Source of the DNA: Incurvaria masculella
Taxonomy: Eukaryota > Arthropoda > Insecta > Lepidoptera > Incurvariidae
Assembly: GCA_946894095.1 (NCBI GenBank)
Contig: OX335658.1
Location: forward strand, 13,569,001-13,633,000
Length of the DNA stretch: 64,000 bases
Direction of reading: 5' to 3'
Shown here: piece by piece, positions 39,201-54,200 of the stretch
Position numbering within the stretch: position 1 is the first letter of the stretch
Layout of the letters: each line of letters starts with the position of its first letter
Translations under genes and position numbers: made by a program
The notes under the pieces: generated by a model
The model's input: only the letters and a program-made list of their open reading frames with translations
Told to the model about the DNA's origin: nothing
Database searches by the model: none

Positions 39201-42200
39201 CGCAGCGAACGTTTCGTTTCCATCACAAGACGTCGGAAGTGGCGACGCGACACATCCCGGCGTCCGCCCGGTGTCCTGGGCCCCTGACCAGGAAACACAC
39301 GCTTGTCCAATAAGACCCCGGCGCAGGATGCAGCTGCTCACCGGTGACCCGACAGAAACTGCCATTACGGGCCAAGGAGCCCGGACGAGCGTGGTCATTA
39401 AACGCTATCTAAATGCAGTCGGCTGCATTCGTAGCCTCGGACCATACGATTGTTTTATTTTGGAGACGCACTCAGTCCGTTGAGATAATCAATTTCCATG
39501 CTCGTGCCTGTCTCCTCAGTCAAATAAAGTTTTTTTTTCTGAAATGTTGCACATTAAATAAATCAACTGAGAGTTACGTTTGTGCGTTTTTATTTTTTGA
39601 TAACTTAACTTGTATTCATGATATACGCCTTTTTGTATTTATATACATAGAAGTATGTATACTATAAGAGTTTGAGTTTGAGTAGAGTGACATTACTATA
39701 AATGTTTGTATACTATAAGAGTTTGAGTTTGAGTAGAGTGACATTACTATAAATGTTTGTATACTATAAGAGTTAAATATAACTCGGAAATGTCACCGTG
39801 CTCTTTGATTCTCCATACATTTAAAAACGCTAGTCGATCCGTTTGGCGTAAGCGCCAATTAGGTGACAAGTCGGACTAAAGGCTCAGGGCGGTAACCATG
39901 GTAGTTAATTCGCCGTGTGAACAGCAGGTGAACTGGCAAGAGAGTGATTTAATCTCACGTTTAGTTGCATTTCGTACCGTGCTACCTGTCAAACGACGTG
40001 TTATTCGGCCAAGTGAAATGAAATTTACCAGTTGGCATGGTACGAAATGCAACTAAGATCTAATCACTCTTTTGCCGGTTCACGAGCTATTCACCTAGCT
40101 AGTTGTTTAACATGATAACCCCCTGATGACGACACATCGTTTGAAATTAAATAGTTACAAAATGTACACGTAAAATCTTAGTGTAAATAAATTTCGTGAA
40201 TATCAAGTTGATAGCATGCAATTCACGGAAATTACAAATCCCCCAAACTTGTAATTCCCAGATGCAGATAGTAATTTCAACCCACAGACGACGACTTTGT
40301 AAAAGATTTTATTATGTATTTAATAGTAATTTGTATGTTACGAAACGCACTTTTTGACATTTATGCGCCCCCTCTTCGTATGAAAGAAATTGTAACAAAA
40401 CCTACGCTTAAAATTAGTTTAACATTTTCTGTTATGGATAAGTACTCAAGGGTTATTTTACCAGCGGAAGCATATTTGAAGGTATTTATTATTTTTCTTA
40501 TTAGTGCACTACGCGGTCACATTTACAAATTATTTAACTTAATGTAGGTACCTATTATTTGTTCTACTTTTACCAATATTTTTTGTTACGCAATATTCGT
40601 AACACATCAATCAACAAACCTAACACCAATATGTTTTTACGTAACTGGACATGGTGGCTATACCAAACCCACCGTAATGATATTAGTCCAACACACCACA
40701 TTCCATAGGGGAAAGGGACCTATATTTTTATGGAGCAGCTCGCATTCGTGACGTGACGTATGAATCCAGGTTGTTGGATTCATAGAATAAGCTGTAGGTT
40801 TATAACCTTCCTACAAAGTTTTATGTTTTTTTTATATAGATATACATAGCCTATTTCATCTGCTTGGTTTTTTTATTTGTATTTTTTTTGTGTTTGATTT
40901 TATTTTTGTTTAATTTTGTTTCATTTTCTTTTTCTCTTGCTGCTTACTTTTATGTCATGTCCTATTAAGGATTTTTTTTATATGTTTTTCTCTAAAATGT
41001 TACATTTATAGTTTCAGATACATATATAACAATGTGTTGATATTTTCTGGATTAGTTGCTTTCGGTTTATAACTCTATTTTAACTTTTGTGATGTATCTA
41101 TTCTGTAATGTACTTGTGTGTCTTTTGCTGGTTGTATATGTAGTTAATTTTGATCTAACTATTTCTGTAAATAATTTGTGTGTACAACCGTTTTGGCGTC
41201 TTATAAATAAAAAAAAAAAAAAAAGACATGCACTTATCCAACTCAGAAAATGAAAGAAAAACCGGCCAAATACGAATTGGACTCGCACTCGGACTGTGAA
41301 AATCACAGATGAATCTCTTGTTACGTTCTGTGTATTTTATTTTTATTAGTGATCTCCATAGTGATCCCGAGTTCCGAGTCGAGGAAGAGAAAAAAAATTG
41401 ATGAATAACAGTAATAAAAAAAGGTTTAAAAAAACATAAAGGGAATAATTGCATCAATAGTATGGCCATTTTATAGGTGAGTGCACTCATTTTCTTCTCA
41501 ACTCTGGAGATTGGGACATTCATGTACACCTCAGGCCATATAATGGATATCGCTGTGAACCGAACGTCATAAAAAAGTCGTAAACAGTTTAATAATAAGC
41601 CCCAGACTTGCCAGTGCAGTCTATTTTCTCTTGTTTTGCTCGTAAAGTCTTCGTCCGTAATCGGCGGGGTGGTACTATGAACCGCACATGGCAAAGCGAC
41701 ATCGCTTAGTGACCAAACGTGTTCGCCATTTTAAGAATTCAAGGCCAACTTTAGAAGTGCGCCGTTGGGTTCTGAACGCCTGGTGATGTCTGGGTGACCA
41801 TTTTCAACCGTTGAGGCTGGCCGTGGTTCGGATTCCACGTAAAACTGTAGGTCCCATTCCAGGTGGTAGGGTTAATCACGCCCGGGTTGGTACCATCGCA
41901 TTGAATAAACGATGGTCGAAGCGGCAATGAAAATTGCCCGTGTTTTTCATCCAGTCCAATGTAGCCGTAGTGTGTTAGGCTAATATCTGACGTTCAGTTT
42001 AGTATTAGCGGCTCGTAGCCTAGTGGAGCGGGGACTAGACTAGCATACCAGCGGTCTGGGTTCAAATTCACGCCCCGTTCGTGCACCACTTCCTTTCTCA
42101 TGCTGAGTTAGATAAGTGCATTTCGTCACGAATGCGAGCTGCTCCATGGTTCGAAATACATGTAAAACTGTAGGTCCCCGTCTAGGTGGTAGGGTTTAAG

Positions 42201-45200
42201 CCCGCCCGGGTTGGTACCATCGCATTTGATGAAAAGATGGTCGAAGCGGCAATAAAAAATTGTTCGTGTTTTTACATCTGGTTCAATGTAGCCGTGCTCA
42301 TAAAGGGAAGGTCCTGGCATGGCACCTAATTCCTTCGGGAATGTGGTGTATTGGGCTAATATCATAACGGTAGTTGTGTGGTATTAGCCATCCATTGGTG
42401 CACAGTGGTGTTCTAATTATTAGTAAACTACGTTTGTATGGGAGGCGAAATTTTCTGACGACGGCCGAGGTAATCAATATTCAAAAACGTCACTTTTAGT
42501 GAACCGCACGGAGTTGCTTCCATACTGTCCATACAAAGTGACGTGTTTAATCATACGTTGACGCTGATTTCGATTTTTTGTGCTTTCGTGCACTCGGCCC
42601 TAAGACTTTTAATTTAACTTTTTTTTCAACAACTGCATTATGAAATGCTCAAAAGCTTCTCCCCAGCTGCCAGAAGCCGCCTCAGAAACTGGACATTAAA
42701 AATGCTTTTGTTTTCTGCTTACAGTTTATCAGCACCTTCCATTAGTCTAAGGTCAGCACCATAGGTCAGCTCCATAAATAAAAAGGGAGGAGATATGGCA
42801 TCGAGCGCGCCTACCATGGGACCGACTGTATACAATTTTCAAAAACTACCAAACCAATTTAAACGTACACGCCACATGCAAACATAGTCGCAGACGTATT
42901 GGCGGGTTTGTGTGGGTGAGTACTGACTTGATTTGATTCCCATATAATTACATGCTCGTTTTGACCATACAGCGGAGACGCGATATCGAACGCATGCCAG
43001 CACAATAATGTCAATCTAGGACGTATTCTGTTGAGTGTTCCCAACGCATCCTGCGACCACAAATATCTACCACATGCTGCGGACTCATTAACATTTACGA
43101 CCACGGTCGGACTCTGCATGGACCCTAAAGCTGCCCACTTACAGTTGCCACAATTGGCGCAGCGAGGAGAGGTCCCGCTTTGGGTTACATTAGGTCAGGC
43201 AGGTTCCGTATGACGACTTGTTTGTTCCGTGTTATGGTTTTTAAACTTTCCTATTATTTATAGTACTGTTTCAACACAACCTTTAAAACGAGAGGCTAGG
43301 CCCCGCGCTACTTTGTTTAACAAACATTTTGTTATTAAATCCGACAGGTGGCAATGCTGTGATTAAAACTAGTGTTTAAGTATTAAGTTTTGATGCTATG
43401 TATTTATAATTAGAATTTTGTCTATGGGTAATTTTTTTTTTTTTGGTACATGCCTGAAATAAACTATTATTATTATTATTATTGAATATTCTTTGGTATT
43501 TTGGTATTATACTGAAGACGTTAAGACGGTCATTACCCAATCAAATCCCCATATACGGGCGATAACTGTTTACATGCTCTAAATGTTTACTGGGTTTTTG
43601 AAATTTTGCATTCTAAAATACAGTGTCAAAACGTTCGTATGTTTGATTTTTTTTTTTATAATACCTTTAAGATTGGAAAACATTGGCTAAGCAACATTGA
43701 AAAAAAAACTGGCTTTTTTACTTTCATTTTAGAATGTATTTACCGTAAAATACAGATATTTACAAAAAAATAAAACCATACAGACACAAATGAGATCAAG
43801 TGATTTTTTTTATAAACATCTGACAACTTTTAGGGGTAGGGAACCATTAGTTAGGGCCTGGAAGACGATTTCGGTAGTCACCGTGCAAAATTGTGCCTTG
43901 GCCAATGGGCTAAGAAAGCATTTCTTAAAATTTTCCCTTGTTTTCTATGCAATTTTCAAATCACCTATTTCCGCTGCCATAACGACAGCCTTAAGACCTG
44001 TTTGGTATTTTTTGCTTGCTGTTTCTTCTAGCAGGCAGACAACATAACGGTGGTCGCAGTTTTTCTATGCAATAATAAGCAACAAGGAGCATGTAATGAA
44101 CGTTTTGTGCTGCTCTAATGATAGGTATTCGTCCAGAACTGCGTTTCTGAAAAGGCGGACGATCCATCAACACATCGTGACCAGAGCGAGTCTATTTTTA
44201 ACCGTAAATATAGAAAATACTGGTTCTGGTTGAATAATGATAACGAAGGTAGCATTGGTTGAAACACGATGAGAAACTATGGAATGGACTCCAGCCGAGG
44301 TATTACTGCTACAAACTGGGGTCCTTCTAACGTGGTGTGAAGCACCTGACCGACCAAGATCCCGTGAAAGTTCGGAAGCCCCTGGGCGTCGTCGGGCACG
44401 TTCTCATGTGAGGGCTGGCATAAGCAAAAGAAAAACTAAGATAGAATAAAAACCAGCCAAGTGCGAGTCAGACTCGCACACGAAGGGCTCCGTACTATCG
44501 TACAAGATTTAACACAATAAAGTAACGTTTTTTTGTATGGCGCCCTCTTTAATTTTTGTTATTTTTTAATTTTTTTGTTATAGCGGCAAAATAAATACAC
44601 ACTCTGTGAAAATTTCAGCTACCTACCTATTACGGTTGATGAGATACAGCCCTGTGACAGAAGGACGGACGGACGGCCGGCCGGACAGCGGAGGCTTAGT
44701 AATAAGGTTCCTTTTTAACCCTTTGGGTCCTTTGGGTACGGAACACTAAAAAACTAGACAAAGGGTAGGTATAATCACCACCAAACGAAAAAAATATTTT
44801 TTTATCGTATTTTTTTAATGCAGTCGTTTGGTACTCATTCTGTACAGATTTGTACAACAAATTGTTTATTTTGTCGATTTTTCGTTTGGTGGTTTCTAAC
44901 TTGACGGAGCCGATAATCAATATGGTTTAAAAGAGATGATAAGTAGGTATTCCAAAGGCAAAACAGGCATCACAACAGCAACACAAAAGACATGGATATG
45001 AAATTCATATCTGCATGAAGGCGTCAAGCTGCATGTGAGCTGAAACATAACTTTCGGAACGAAACTCCCAAATGTAACCGGAGATGGTGAAAACGGGCGT
45101 TCCTTTCAGTTGCGACTATCCACCTCAACCGAAGACTAATCGGCCGGCTGGCCTAAAAAATCAGGGTCAACAACTCGGCGCTCGTGTTCGTAGGCGGGTT

Positions 45201-48200
45201 GCTTGCGATTCGTTTTCCTGCAGCGCGAGTTGCGACGAGTGCGTCAGGGCATCGGCAGACGTGCGCCAGCCAATCGGAGAGGGGCCTTTCCGCTGCGGCG
45301 ACTCGGCGATAGCAATTTGCGTAGAGGTGTCCATTTACGATCGACTCGCTGGCGTTTTTGGATGGAGACCCCTCACGTGCGCCGATCGGGACTGGCATTG
45401 ATTGAATATATAGTGCGGTTGAGTAACGTGCGACGTCACAGTATTTCGCTACTTTGCAATGGTAACGGTCGTTTGACAAATTAACTTCGAACTTAGAGTA
45501 GGTTTAAGGCTAGGTATATATATAGTATATGGTTAAAAAGGGAAGGTCCTCGCATGACACTTAGGCTGAGATAAACAGTCGTAACAGAAACTAATACTAA
45601 CGAAAAGTAGTACTTCGTGACGTCAATTTGCATTACTTTGAGAGTTCGTCCATACAAAATGTGTCAAAGTGACGTTACAAAGTACTACTTTTCGTTAGTC
45701 TTAGTTTTTGTTACGACTATTTATATCAGCCTTAGTATGTTTGGGGTTTATAACATTATGAGCTAATATCATGAAGATATCAAACCGAGTCTAGAAACAC
45801 TGGTCAAGGGTAAGCGTGTTCACGTGACGAGGGTGCGGTCACTGCTGGACATAGACGTGTACCTACCTACTATGAATATTTTACAATTTCATACAAAATT
45901 GGAATTTTTATGCAATATTAGGGCTCCATAAATGTACCTTTTTCTCAACAGAAAGTATGACTTTTGAGCACAAGCAATTAGTTGGTGCACAACTACATAA
46001 GTTTACAGACCTACATATATCGGTATTGTTTTCAAAATGTTTAAACAACCATTAATAGAAGAATTCGGGTGAAAATGCGTTAGACCAACAGACACTAGAG
46101 TCAGGCCATAAGGGTCCGTTTTTTTTGCTTTTTGCAATTGGACTGTAACAACACCAAACTAGTTCTATTGCTATTTGATTTTTTTATTAATTATACAAAA
46201 TGTCCACTTTCATTCATACAACTACGCACCAAGAAAATCGATTGAGGCTATGATACTATAAATAAATTAATAAATATTTTATATGTTCCGGCTTTGTTCA
46301 CACATAACTTTCTATGGTCTTGACTGATGTGTATAATTTTGATTGAGTGAAGGTATACCTACCATTCAAGACCCCAAAAGTAAGGCAATAATGGAACATA
46401 TCTGAATACAGCCATATGAGCCAGCTGAATACAGAATATATACAGCTTGTTAATATGGGTCTGAAAAGCACAAAATCAGAAACCCAAAAAGTCCAAAAGT
46501 ATATATGTTTCGTGTGTATTATGAAAACCGACCTAGTGCGAGTCGGACTCGCACACATAGGGTTCCGCACCATTATACTAGATTTGACCTAAAAAAATGG
46601 TGGCCTCCTATAATTTTTATTTGTTTATTATTTTAACTATTTTTCGTTTAAGCGCCAACACAAATACACACTCTGTGAAAATTTCAGCGGTCTACCTATT
46701 ACGGTTCATGAGATACAGCGACGGACGGACGGACAAAGGAGGCTTAGTAATAGGGTTCCGTTTGGCACACTTTGGGTACGGAACCCTAAAAACATAAAAG
46801 CATCCGGTCGTGCATATGTCATGGTTAAAAGTGGTCTAGCTGGAATCAGAGATATCTAGGTAGGTATGTCTAGAATCCCTGAATGTAAGTACGAAACGTT
46901 GTCGTCGTCGGTCTCAAAATTTCATTAGAAACTATAAAATTGGCTCATAAATCCGCACGCGACTCAAAGAAGGTAGCCAATACGTTCAAAGACATCATTG
47001 TGGTCACTGAGTTGGTAATTCGAGTACAGTCGCAGTCGCTCGCTAGTGCAAGCATAGTGAAATGCAAACACAATGTATCAATGAAGTAACAATGTAGAGG
47101 TATGGAATGGGTGATTCAATCTAAGCTTCCTATGTTGGCAACACTGTAAATTAAACATCTATCAATGGTCGCGCGTTATGTTGAAATTGATTGCTGCAGT
47201 GTAATGCAACAACAATGAACATTTTGTTGTACGGCTTAAAAAAAATCGCCGTCCCCATATTTTGTCAATACATACCTACACATTAAAACGTATGAGGTGG
47301 GCGAAAAAAATGTATCCTAGCTTTTTCGCTCCAAATAGTCCAAGGAATACCTGGTACATCCGGTATAATCGCTCCCCAAATGTTTTCTAGAATATTGTTT
47401 TTTGAGGGCGTAATAATCTCGATCTCAAATTTCACTTCCTCTTTTATCTATGACTTTTATGATCTGATATTTCAACCTTGCTAGCAGACTCCACGGGCTC
47501 CGAGGTTATATTCTATCTAAAAGGCAGACGAGTCGTCCCTACATTCCCTTTTAGCACTCGATCAAGGAAACCGGTTCCGTTCGGGAGCGAAACAAGAATA
47601 CGGGAGCAGGGGGGCAAAAACTGTAGCAGCCGATACCTTTCCCTTTCTCACTAACCGACTTAAAAAAACCGGCCAAGTGCGAGTCAGACTCGCACACGAA
47701 GAGTTCCGTACCATCGTACAAGATTTGACGCAAAAAATCAAGTTTTGTGTAATTTTTATAATTTTTTTATTTTGCCTATTTGTTGTTATAGCGGCAAAAT
47801 AAACACAAACTCTGTGAAAAGCTACCTACCTATTACGGTTCATGCAATACAGCCCACAGACAGACAGGCGGACGGATGGACAGCGGCGGCTTAGTAATAG
47901 GGTTCCGTTTTCACCCTTTCGGTACGGAACCCAAAAAAAGGATTAGGTTCTCAATTCGACTGTATTTTGTAGTTTGGGACCTTAGTAATTTCGCCTGGGT
48001 GAACCGATTTTGATTAATATTTTTATATTTGAAAGCTGGTGCTTTCTGAATGGTCCCATTTCAATTTGGTCTAGTTTTGATGCCCCATGAGAAAATCATA
48101 TAAGTCATAAAGGACATCGCAAAGTTTGTATGGGCTAGAAAATCGTCACTAATTTAGGTGTTTCTGGATCGAACTACCACAGTTAAATGGTTTTGACTAA

Positions 48201-51200
48201 GGTGAATCCGAATTGATACATTTCAGACACTGTAAACTCATAGAAACGTCAGCAGATGCATCTAAAGTCTCAGTGATGCATTTACTGAAGTGATTACTAT
48301 TTTCGCAATCTGAAAAAGTTTCTTGTTTAGTGCAACGCGCTGGGCGTCGCTTCCTGACCCAGAGGTTAGAGGTTCGCGCCTCATCGCGTTCCAGTTTTTT
48401 TTAATGTGATAATCATTTGCAGGTTATTCTTAGATTTTCTAGCTCATTTTAGTGGGCACACCACCGTAGAGAGTTATTCTGAAGGATAAAATAAGAATAT
48501 TGCTAGTTCAAGCACTTTGTATCGAAGTAATATGAAATATTATGTGAACTGAGATATTTATTTGATATTAGAGAAAAAAATGGTAATGTGGTTATTTTTC
48601 CTCCAGAATCCGCAGTGCTGTGTGTATTCAAGGGTTGGGAAAAACTCACGGAAACAACTTGGTGTCTCGGCACATAATACTCATTTGGTTTTATTGACGG
48701 CTGTGTCTACATTTCGAAATATACGAATTCGAATTTTTACAAAAAAGATATGCGGTCAACTATGTAAAAAGCATAAAAAGTGGATATTCAAGAGAAACGT
48801 GCAATTCGAAAAAACAAATACAACATATTATCACTATTATGCAATAGATGGCGCTCCGCATCTGATTATTATTTTAGCTAAGATATATTGTGTATCAATG
48901 TATTTTTGAAAATAATTATAATGGTACGGGTACTGGCACAACATACCTAATTGAAAAAAGAATTATAGTAATGAATTACGAACACTTCTATAATCGTAAA
49001 CTGTTTAAATATCGGATAACAGATGGCTCTACTCTTTCTGCAAGGGCACTATTTGTTCAAAGTCTGTTTAGATCGAATTATATTAGCTGGAGTTCTCATG
49101 AAAGTTGAAATATTTGAAAATTCAAATCATTAATAATAATTATCGATGGTTTCGAATACTATCGATTACATTTCTGTTACGCCAAAAAAGTCACTGGAGC
49201 TCCGGTTGCATATCTCCTTTGCATAAAGTATTTGCGCGACAAATGGACGAATAACTCAATATCACGCCAACCGATTTCGATGATTCTTTTTTTTATTAGA
49301 AAGGACGTGTACAAATTTGTTAGTGTACTTCAGATTCACTAAAAATAAACAAATAAGCAAAAAAATTTTACAAAAAAAAAACTTTTTTACTTTTTCTTTG
49401 AAGTCGGTTTTTTTGTTTTGTTTTTGAGTATTAGAAATTAATTACATATACGCTCAAAGGACGCATACATATACTGAACTTTATTATTAGTAGCTGTGGC
49501 ACACGGATGCGCTCGGGACAGAAGAAACATTGTCTTTCATAAAACGTTGCCGTTATTCTGGCCCCTCAACTATTGATCGGACACCTCTGTTATTAATTTT
49601 AGGAACAAGCAAGCTATGTGTTTAAAAACATTATTTACGTCGAGTATTTGCTAAGCAAACATTTACGTAAGACTGCATCGGCGATGCAGTCGCTGTGGGG
49701 TATGTGTAAACGCTATTTTTTCTTGTTTCGACCAAGGTCATTTTTGATGGTAGGTTGTTCCGTCATTGAAAATGATCTCTCATGGAGATGGACGAACAAA
49801 CACCTTCGAAACTTAGAATAACTTTTACTTCAGAGCCGGTAGTCTAAGTTGTCACCTAAATTGGCGTTACGGCAAACCGATCGACTGGCGTTTTCAAATG
49901 TATGGAGAAATTGAAGAGCGCGCGCAGCGGGCGTTAAGCGAACTAACATTTGAGAGTCCGAGCTTGATTTGACAGCTTACTCAACGTTGCCGTAAATACG
50001 TCGACGTTGCGGTTTACGTCCACTCCGCGTTTTCATACAAATCGGAAGTCCGTGTTGACTTTGACAGCTTGAAGAAGTAAAACCACAGAATATCTAGTAA
50101 AAACTTGTATGGAGAAAACGCCAGTCGATCGGTTTGCCGTAACGCCAATTTAGGTGACAACTTAGGGTCGAGTGCACGAAAGAACAAAAAATCAAAATCA
50201 ACGTCAAAGTATGATCAAACACGTCACTTTGTGTGGACAGTATGGAAGAAACTCTATGCGGTTCACTAAAAGTGACGTGTTTGAACATTGATTAACTCAG
50301 CCGTTTCTTCGTGCAACCGGGGCTTAGACTACCGGCTCTGATGTTACATACATATTTTGATGACGAATTTGAGCAACTTGCAAAAAGCGACCCTCTATTG
50401 ACCCTAAACAATAACGTCCTAGGGAAAAAATAAACAAGTATAGACATAGTCTTGCGTGCAGAGCGGAGATTGTCCAACTTATTTTGTCTGCCGCCCACTT
50501 TGAGAATACATTATTTCCCAGCGCCACCGAAAATTTACAACACCTTATAAATTACAATCGCAATAATTAATTTAATAAATTTAATTTCAGTAGATATTTA
50601 TAACGTGCCACATGAGTTTACTATTACATCTGGTTACTGATTTCTACTGAAGGCAATGAAACGAAACATTATAAATAATATTCAGCAAAATAATTGATGC
50701 AGTTATAGTAGGTAGATTTTCAAATATTAGAAAAACACGAATCGGCCATCGCCCCCCAATCTCCTCTGAGTACTTTACCGCTCCCTGTAGGCCTTCTAGC
50801 GCCCACAAGGGGGCGTTATCGCCCACTTTGAGAAATACACGTGTAGAGCGTGTAGATGGATGTAGATTTGTCAGCCTCAGTGGCCCAGTGGCGCGACACT
50901 TCGGCGATCGCTCTCCGAAGTTAAGCAACGCTGAGTCCGGTCTGGTCTTGGATGGGTGACCATTCGACCGTTGAGAGAGGCTGGCCGTGGTTCGGATTCC
51001 ACGTTAAGCTGTAGGTCCCCTTCCTCACTTACTAGGTGGTAGGGTTTATCCCGCCCGGGTTGGTACCATCGCATTGGATGAACGATGGTCGAAGCGGCAA
51101 TGAAAATTGTCCGTGTTTTCCATCCAGTTCAATGTAGCCGTGCAATATAAGGAAGGTCCTGGCATGGCACCTAGTTCCCATGTGGTGTGTTGGGCTAATA

Positions 51201-54200
51201 CCATGACAGAACTTGTGGTATTAGCCATCCATGTCCAGTCACATAAAAAAAAAAAAAAAGATGGTTGCATACATGGCACGAGTAACGATTATACCTACAC
51301 TAGCGGCCCGCTCCGGCTTCGCACGGGCATAAAATATTTTCCCGCAATTTTTAAATCTGTAATATCTTCGAAAATATTCATTTAAATCAAACGCTGCCAA
51401 GGGCCATATAGATCTATATTAAATCAACATATATATATAAGGTATTTAATTGGAAAGGGATTAATGCTGTTTTGGTTAAAATCACTTCGAAAATTAGCCA
51501 TTATTTGTCGTTAAAAAGTAAATGACAAAAAAAAAAATTGTGGAATATCCATAAGAGATAAACATATACCATCGCGGAGTTTTCTGTAGACTTTTTCAAT
51601 GTGTACAATACTTAGTACATTATTTTGATAAATCTCGTAGGGTTCAGCCTGCGCTTGCAATGTAAGCGGAAAAAAGTAATTCTTTACATCACGTTAGAAA
51701 CATCAAAAATAATAGTATTTCTCCACTATTTAATGAATGTTATTATACATATAAACCTTCCTCTTCAATCACTCTATCTATTAAAAAACCGCATCAAAAT
51801 CCGTTGCGTAGTTTTAAAGATTTAAGCATACATAGGGATATAGGGACAGAGAAAGCGACTTTGTTTTATACTATGTAGTGATACCTACTTCGCACGAGAC
51901 AGGTAGGCATGGTAGGTAATAAATAATGCAAAGGTTAGTGAACTGGCGGCATCGCGCTTGTTGCTCCGCAATGCGCTAGCAATTACCAAACGTCCAAGCG
52001 GCCGGCCAAAACGCGGGACCACGAAATTGAGGCCGAATTGAAAATGGATATACAATGTTGTATCTACTGACGCTAACCTCCAATATTTTGGACAATTAGC
52101 AACCTCCTAATTATTTCACAAATGCCTTCTTTGTTAATCAATAATTGTTGTCAATTGATGTATGAGATAAAATAAATAACTGCGTAGTATGCTCGCCTAT
52201 ACAATCAAAGTTTGTATCTTCCTATTTTTGGGGAGTTATCAGTCAGTCAGTCAGCGTGTTTGCGTCCACTGCTGGGCATGCGCCCCTCCAATTTTTCTCC
52301 AGTCCCTTCCGGCTCTCAGCGGTACGGAACCACTGCTTTCCGCCGACGCACTTGATGTCGTCGTCCCACCTGGCGGGTGGTCTTCCCACACTCCGTTTTC
52401 CTGTCCACGGTCGCCAGTATACCTAGGACACGGTCACTCCAACCCCACGGGGAGTTATGGCAGACATAAACGAACGAGGGGCCAGTCACTCAGGGAATCT
52501 GGTGTTTGTCGTAGGAGTCCGGGGAATTTGGTGGGAGTCCGAGAAATCTTAGGTAATCTGGAATAATCTTAGGTTATCTGGGAATCCCGAAGAAATCATT
52601 GCCAATCTTATCAAATTCGTGGTAATGTCTGGAAATCGTAGGCACGCGAGTTCGAGGAATCGGAAAATTGTCAACAGTGGCGAGTATTCCCGAAACATCT
52701 GAAATCCGAAAAACGAGTAACGTCCTGCATGAACTGTTTTATGCTTATTTGTGAAAATATTTACAGTATTTTATTGAAATTTGGAATTTTTCATTTTGGA
52801 AGCCAAACCTCCGCGTGACCTTTTTTTCTCATTGCGTGTTGTACAATACTTTTTTTTGGCTGCTCATTTCGACGTCAGTCGCAGACCCGCAAACGATTTT
52901 TCAGAATTCATGCCCGGAAAGCAGAATTAGCAAGTTCTGTACAATTCACCTCATTCAGTGGGAAGGCACAAAAATAAAAATAATAATTCTGTGGGGAACC
53001 TGTGAGCGGAACCCAACTATTTCTTTATCATTCTAGTTACCTGCTACCTTGACCAATATTTCCGTTCACTGAAGCATTCTGATAACGTATCTTGAAAATA
53101 AAGCAATACATCTATCAAAATCACCGTATCAAATAATAGTGAAAACTGAACATAGAATCTTAAACAGGTAGGTAAATACAACCTGCAGTAATTATTGTCT
53201 ATGTGGACTACTAGAAACATACCTATCATATAGAAAGTAATGCTAAGGCTGGTTTCCCGTGTGAGATTTTAGGAAACATGGAAAATAAAATGAAACTGTG
53301 GACTGTGGAGGTATATCTTCCAAAGTACAACCTGGGGCCCGAGGCCTGTAAAGTAATGTAAAGAGGCACCTGAGTGGTCAGTCTGAGTTCTCACCTAAAT
53401 TGGCGTTTACGGCAAACCGATCGACTGGCGTTTTCTCCAAACTCCATACAAGTTTTTACTAGATATTCTGTGGCTCTACTTCTTCAAGCTGTCAAAGTCA
53501 AACGCGGACTTCCGATTTGTATGAAAACGCGGAGTGGGCGTAAACGGCAACATCGACGTAATTACGGCAACGTTGAGTAAGCTGTCAAATCAAGCTCGAA
53601 CTCGCAAATGTTAGTTCGCTTAACGCCCGCTGCGCGCGCTCTTCAATTTCTCCATACATTTGAAAACGCCAGTCGATCGGTTTGCCGTAACGCCAATTTA
53701 GGTGACAACTTAGACTACCGGCTCTGGTCAGCCAGCATGGTTCGCCGCCCCCGAGAAGGTTCGAAAGCTCATGGGCGTCGTCAGGCGCCTCAGGTGAGGT
53801 TCTATTGTCGGAAATCCGACTGTGGATGGTGGCATTCCCTGCCTGTTTCGTGTTGAGCGATGTTGCACTCCATTATAGATTAGGAGGTCGCGACAAAAAT
53901 GATAACGATGACACGTACATCACTATTTTATGTCTATATTAATTAACGTAAATGGCTGAAACCGAGGGGTTAGTCACTCGAGCAAATAGTGTACACCAGA
54001 TTCCCAGTAGTCAAGATTTCCTTGGGATTTCTAGATTCCTAAAGATTTCCAAAGACTACCAAAGATTCTTAGAGATTCCTAAAGATTTCCAAAGATTCCT
54101 GGAGATTCCTAAAGATTTCCAAAGACTACCAAAGATTCTTAGAGATTCCTAAAGATTTCCAAAGATTCCTGGAGATTCCTAAAGATTTCCAAAGACTACC

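Noticed and set aside
39081..39483. Overlapping 105- and 120-codon frames on opposite strands
   Set aside because: GC-rich patch beside a MITE fragment; no domain and no splice support.
41155..41694. 179-codon minus frame
   Set aside because: Runs through a poly(A) tract, a family E stub and unassigned sequence; Phe runs come from the A-tract and no domain is seen.
45084..45484. Frames of 93-108 codons on both strands
   Set aside because: Simultaneous open frames in a GC-rich block are expected by composition; kept only as a possible regulatory block.
48340..48420. tRNA gene or SINE head
   Set aside because: Only a weak B box; no convincing A box or stem pairing.
48562..48909. 115-codon + frame
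   Set aside because: Composition is low-complexity Lys/Ile/Tyr; no domain or splice signals noted.
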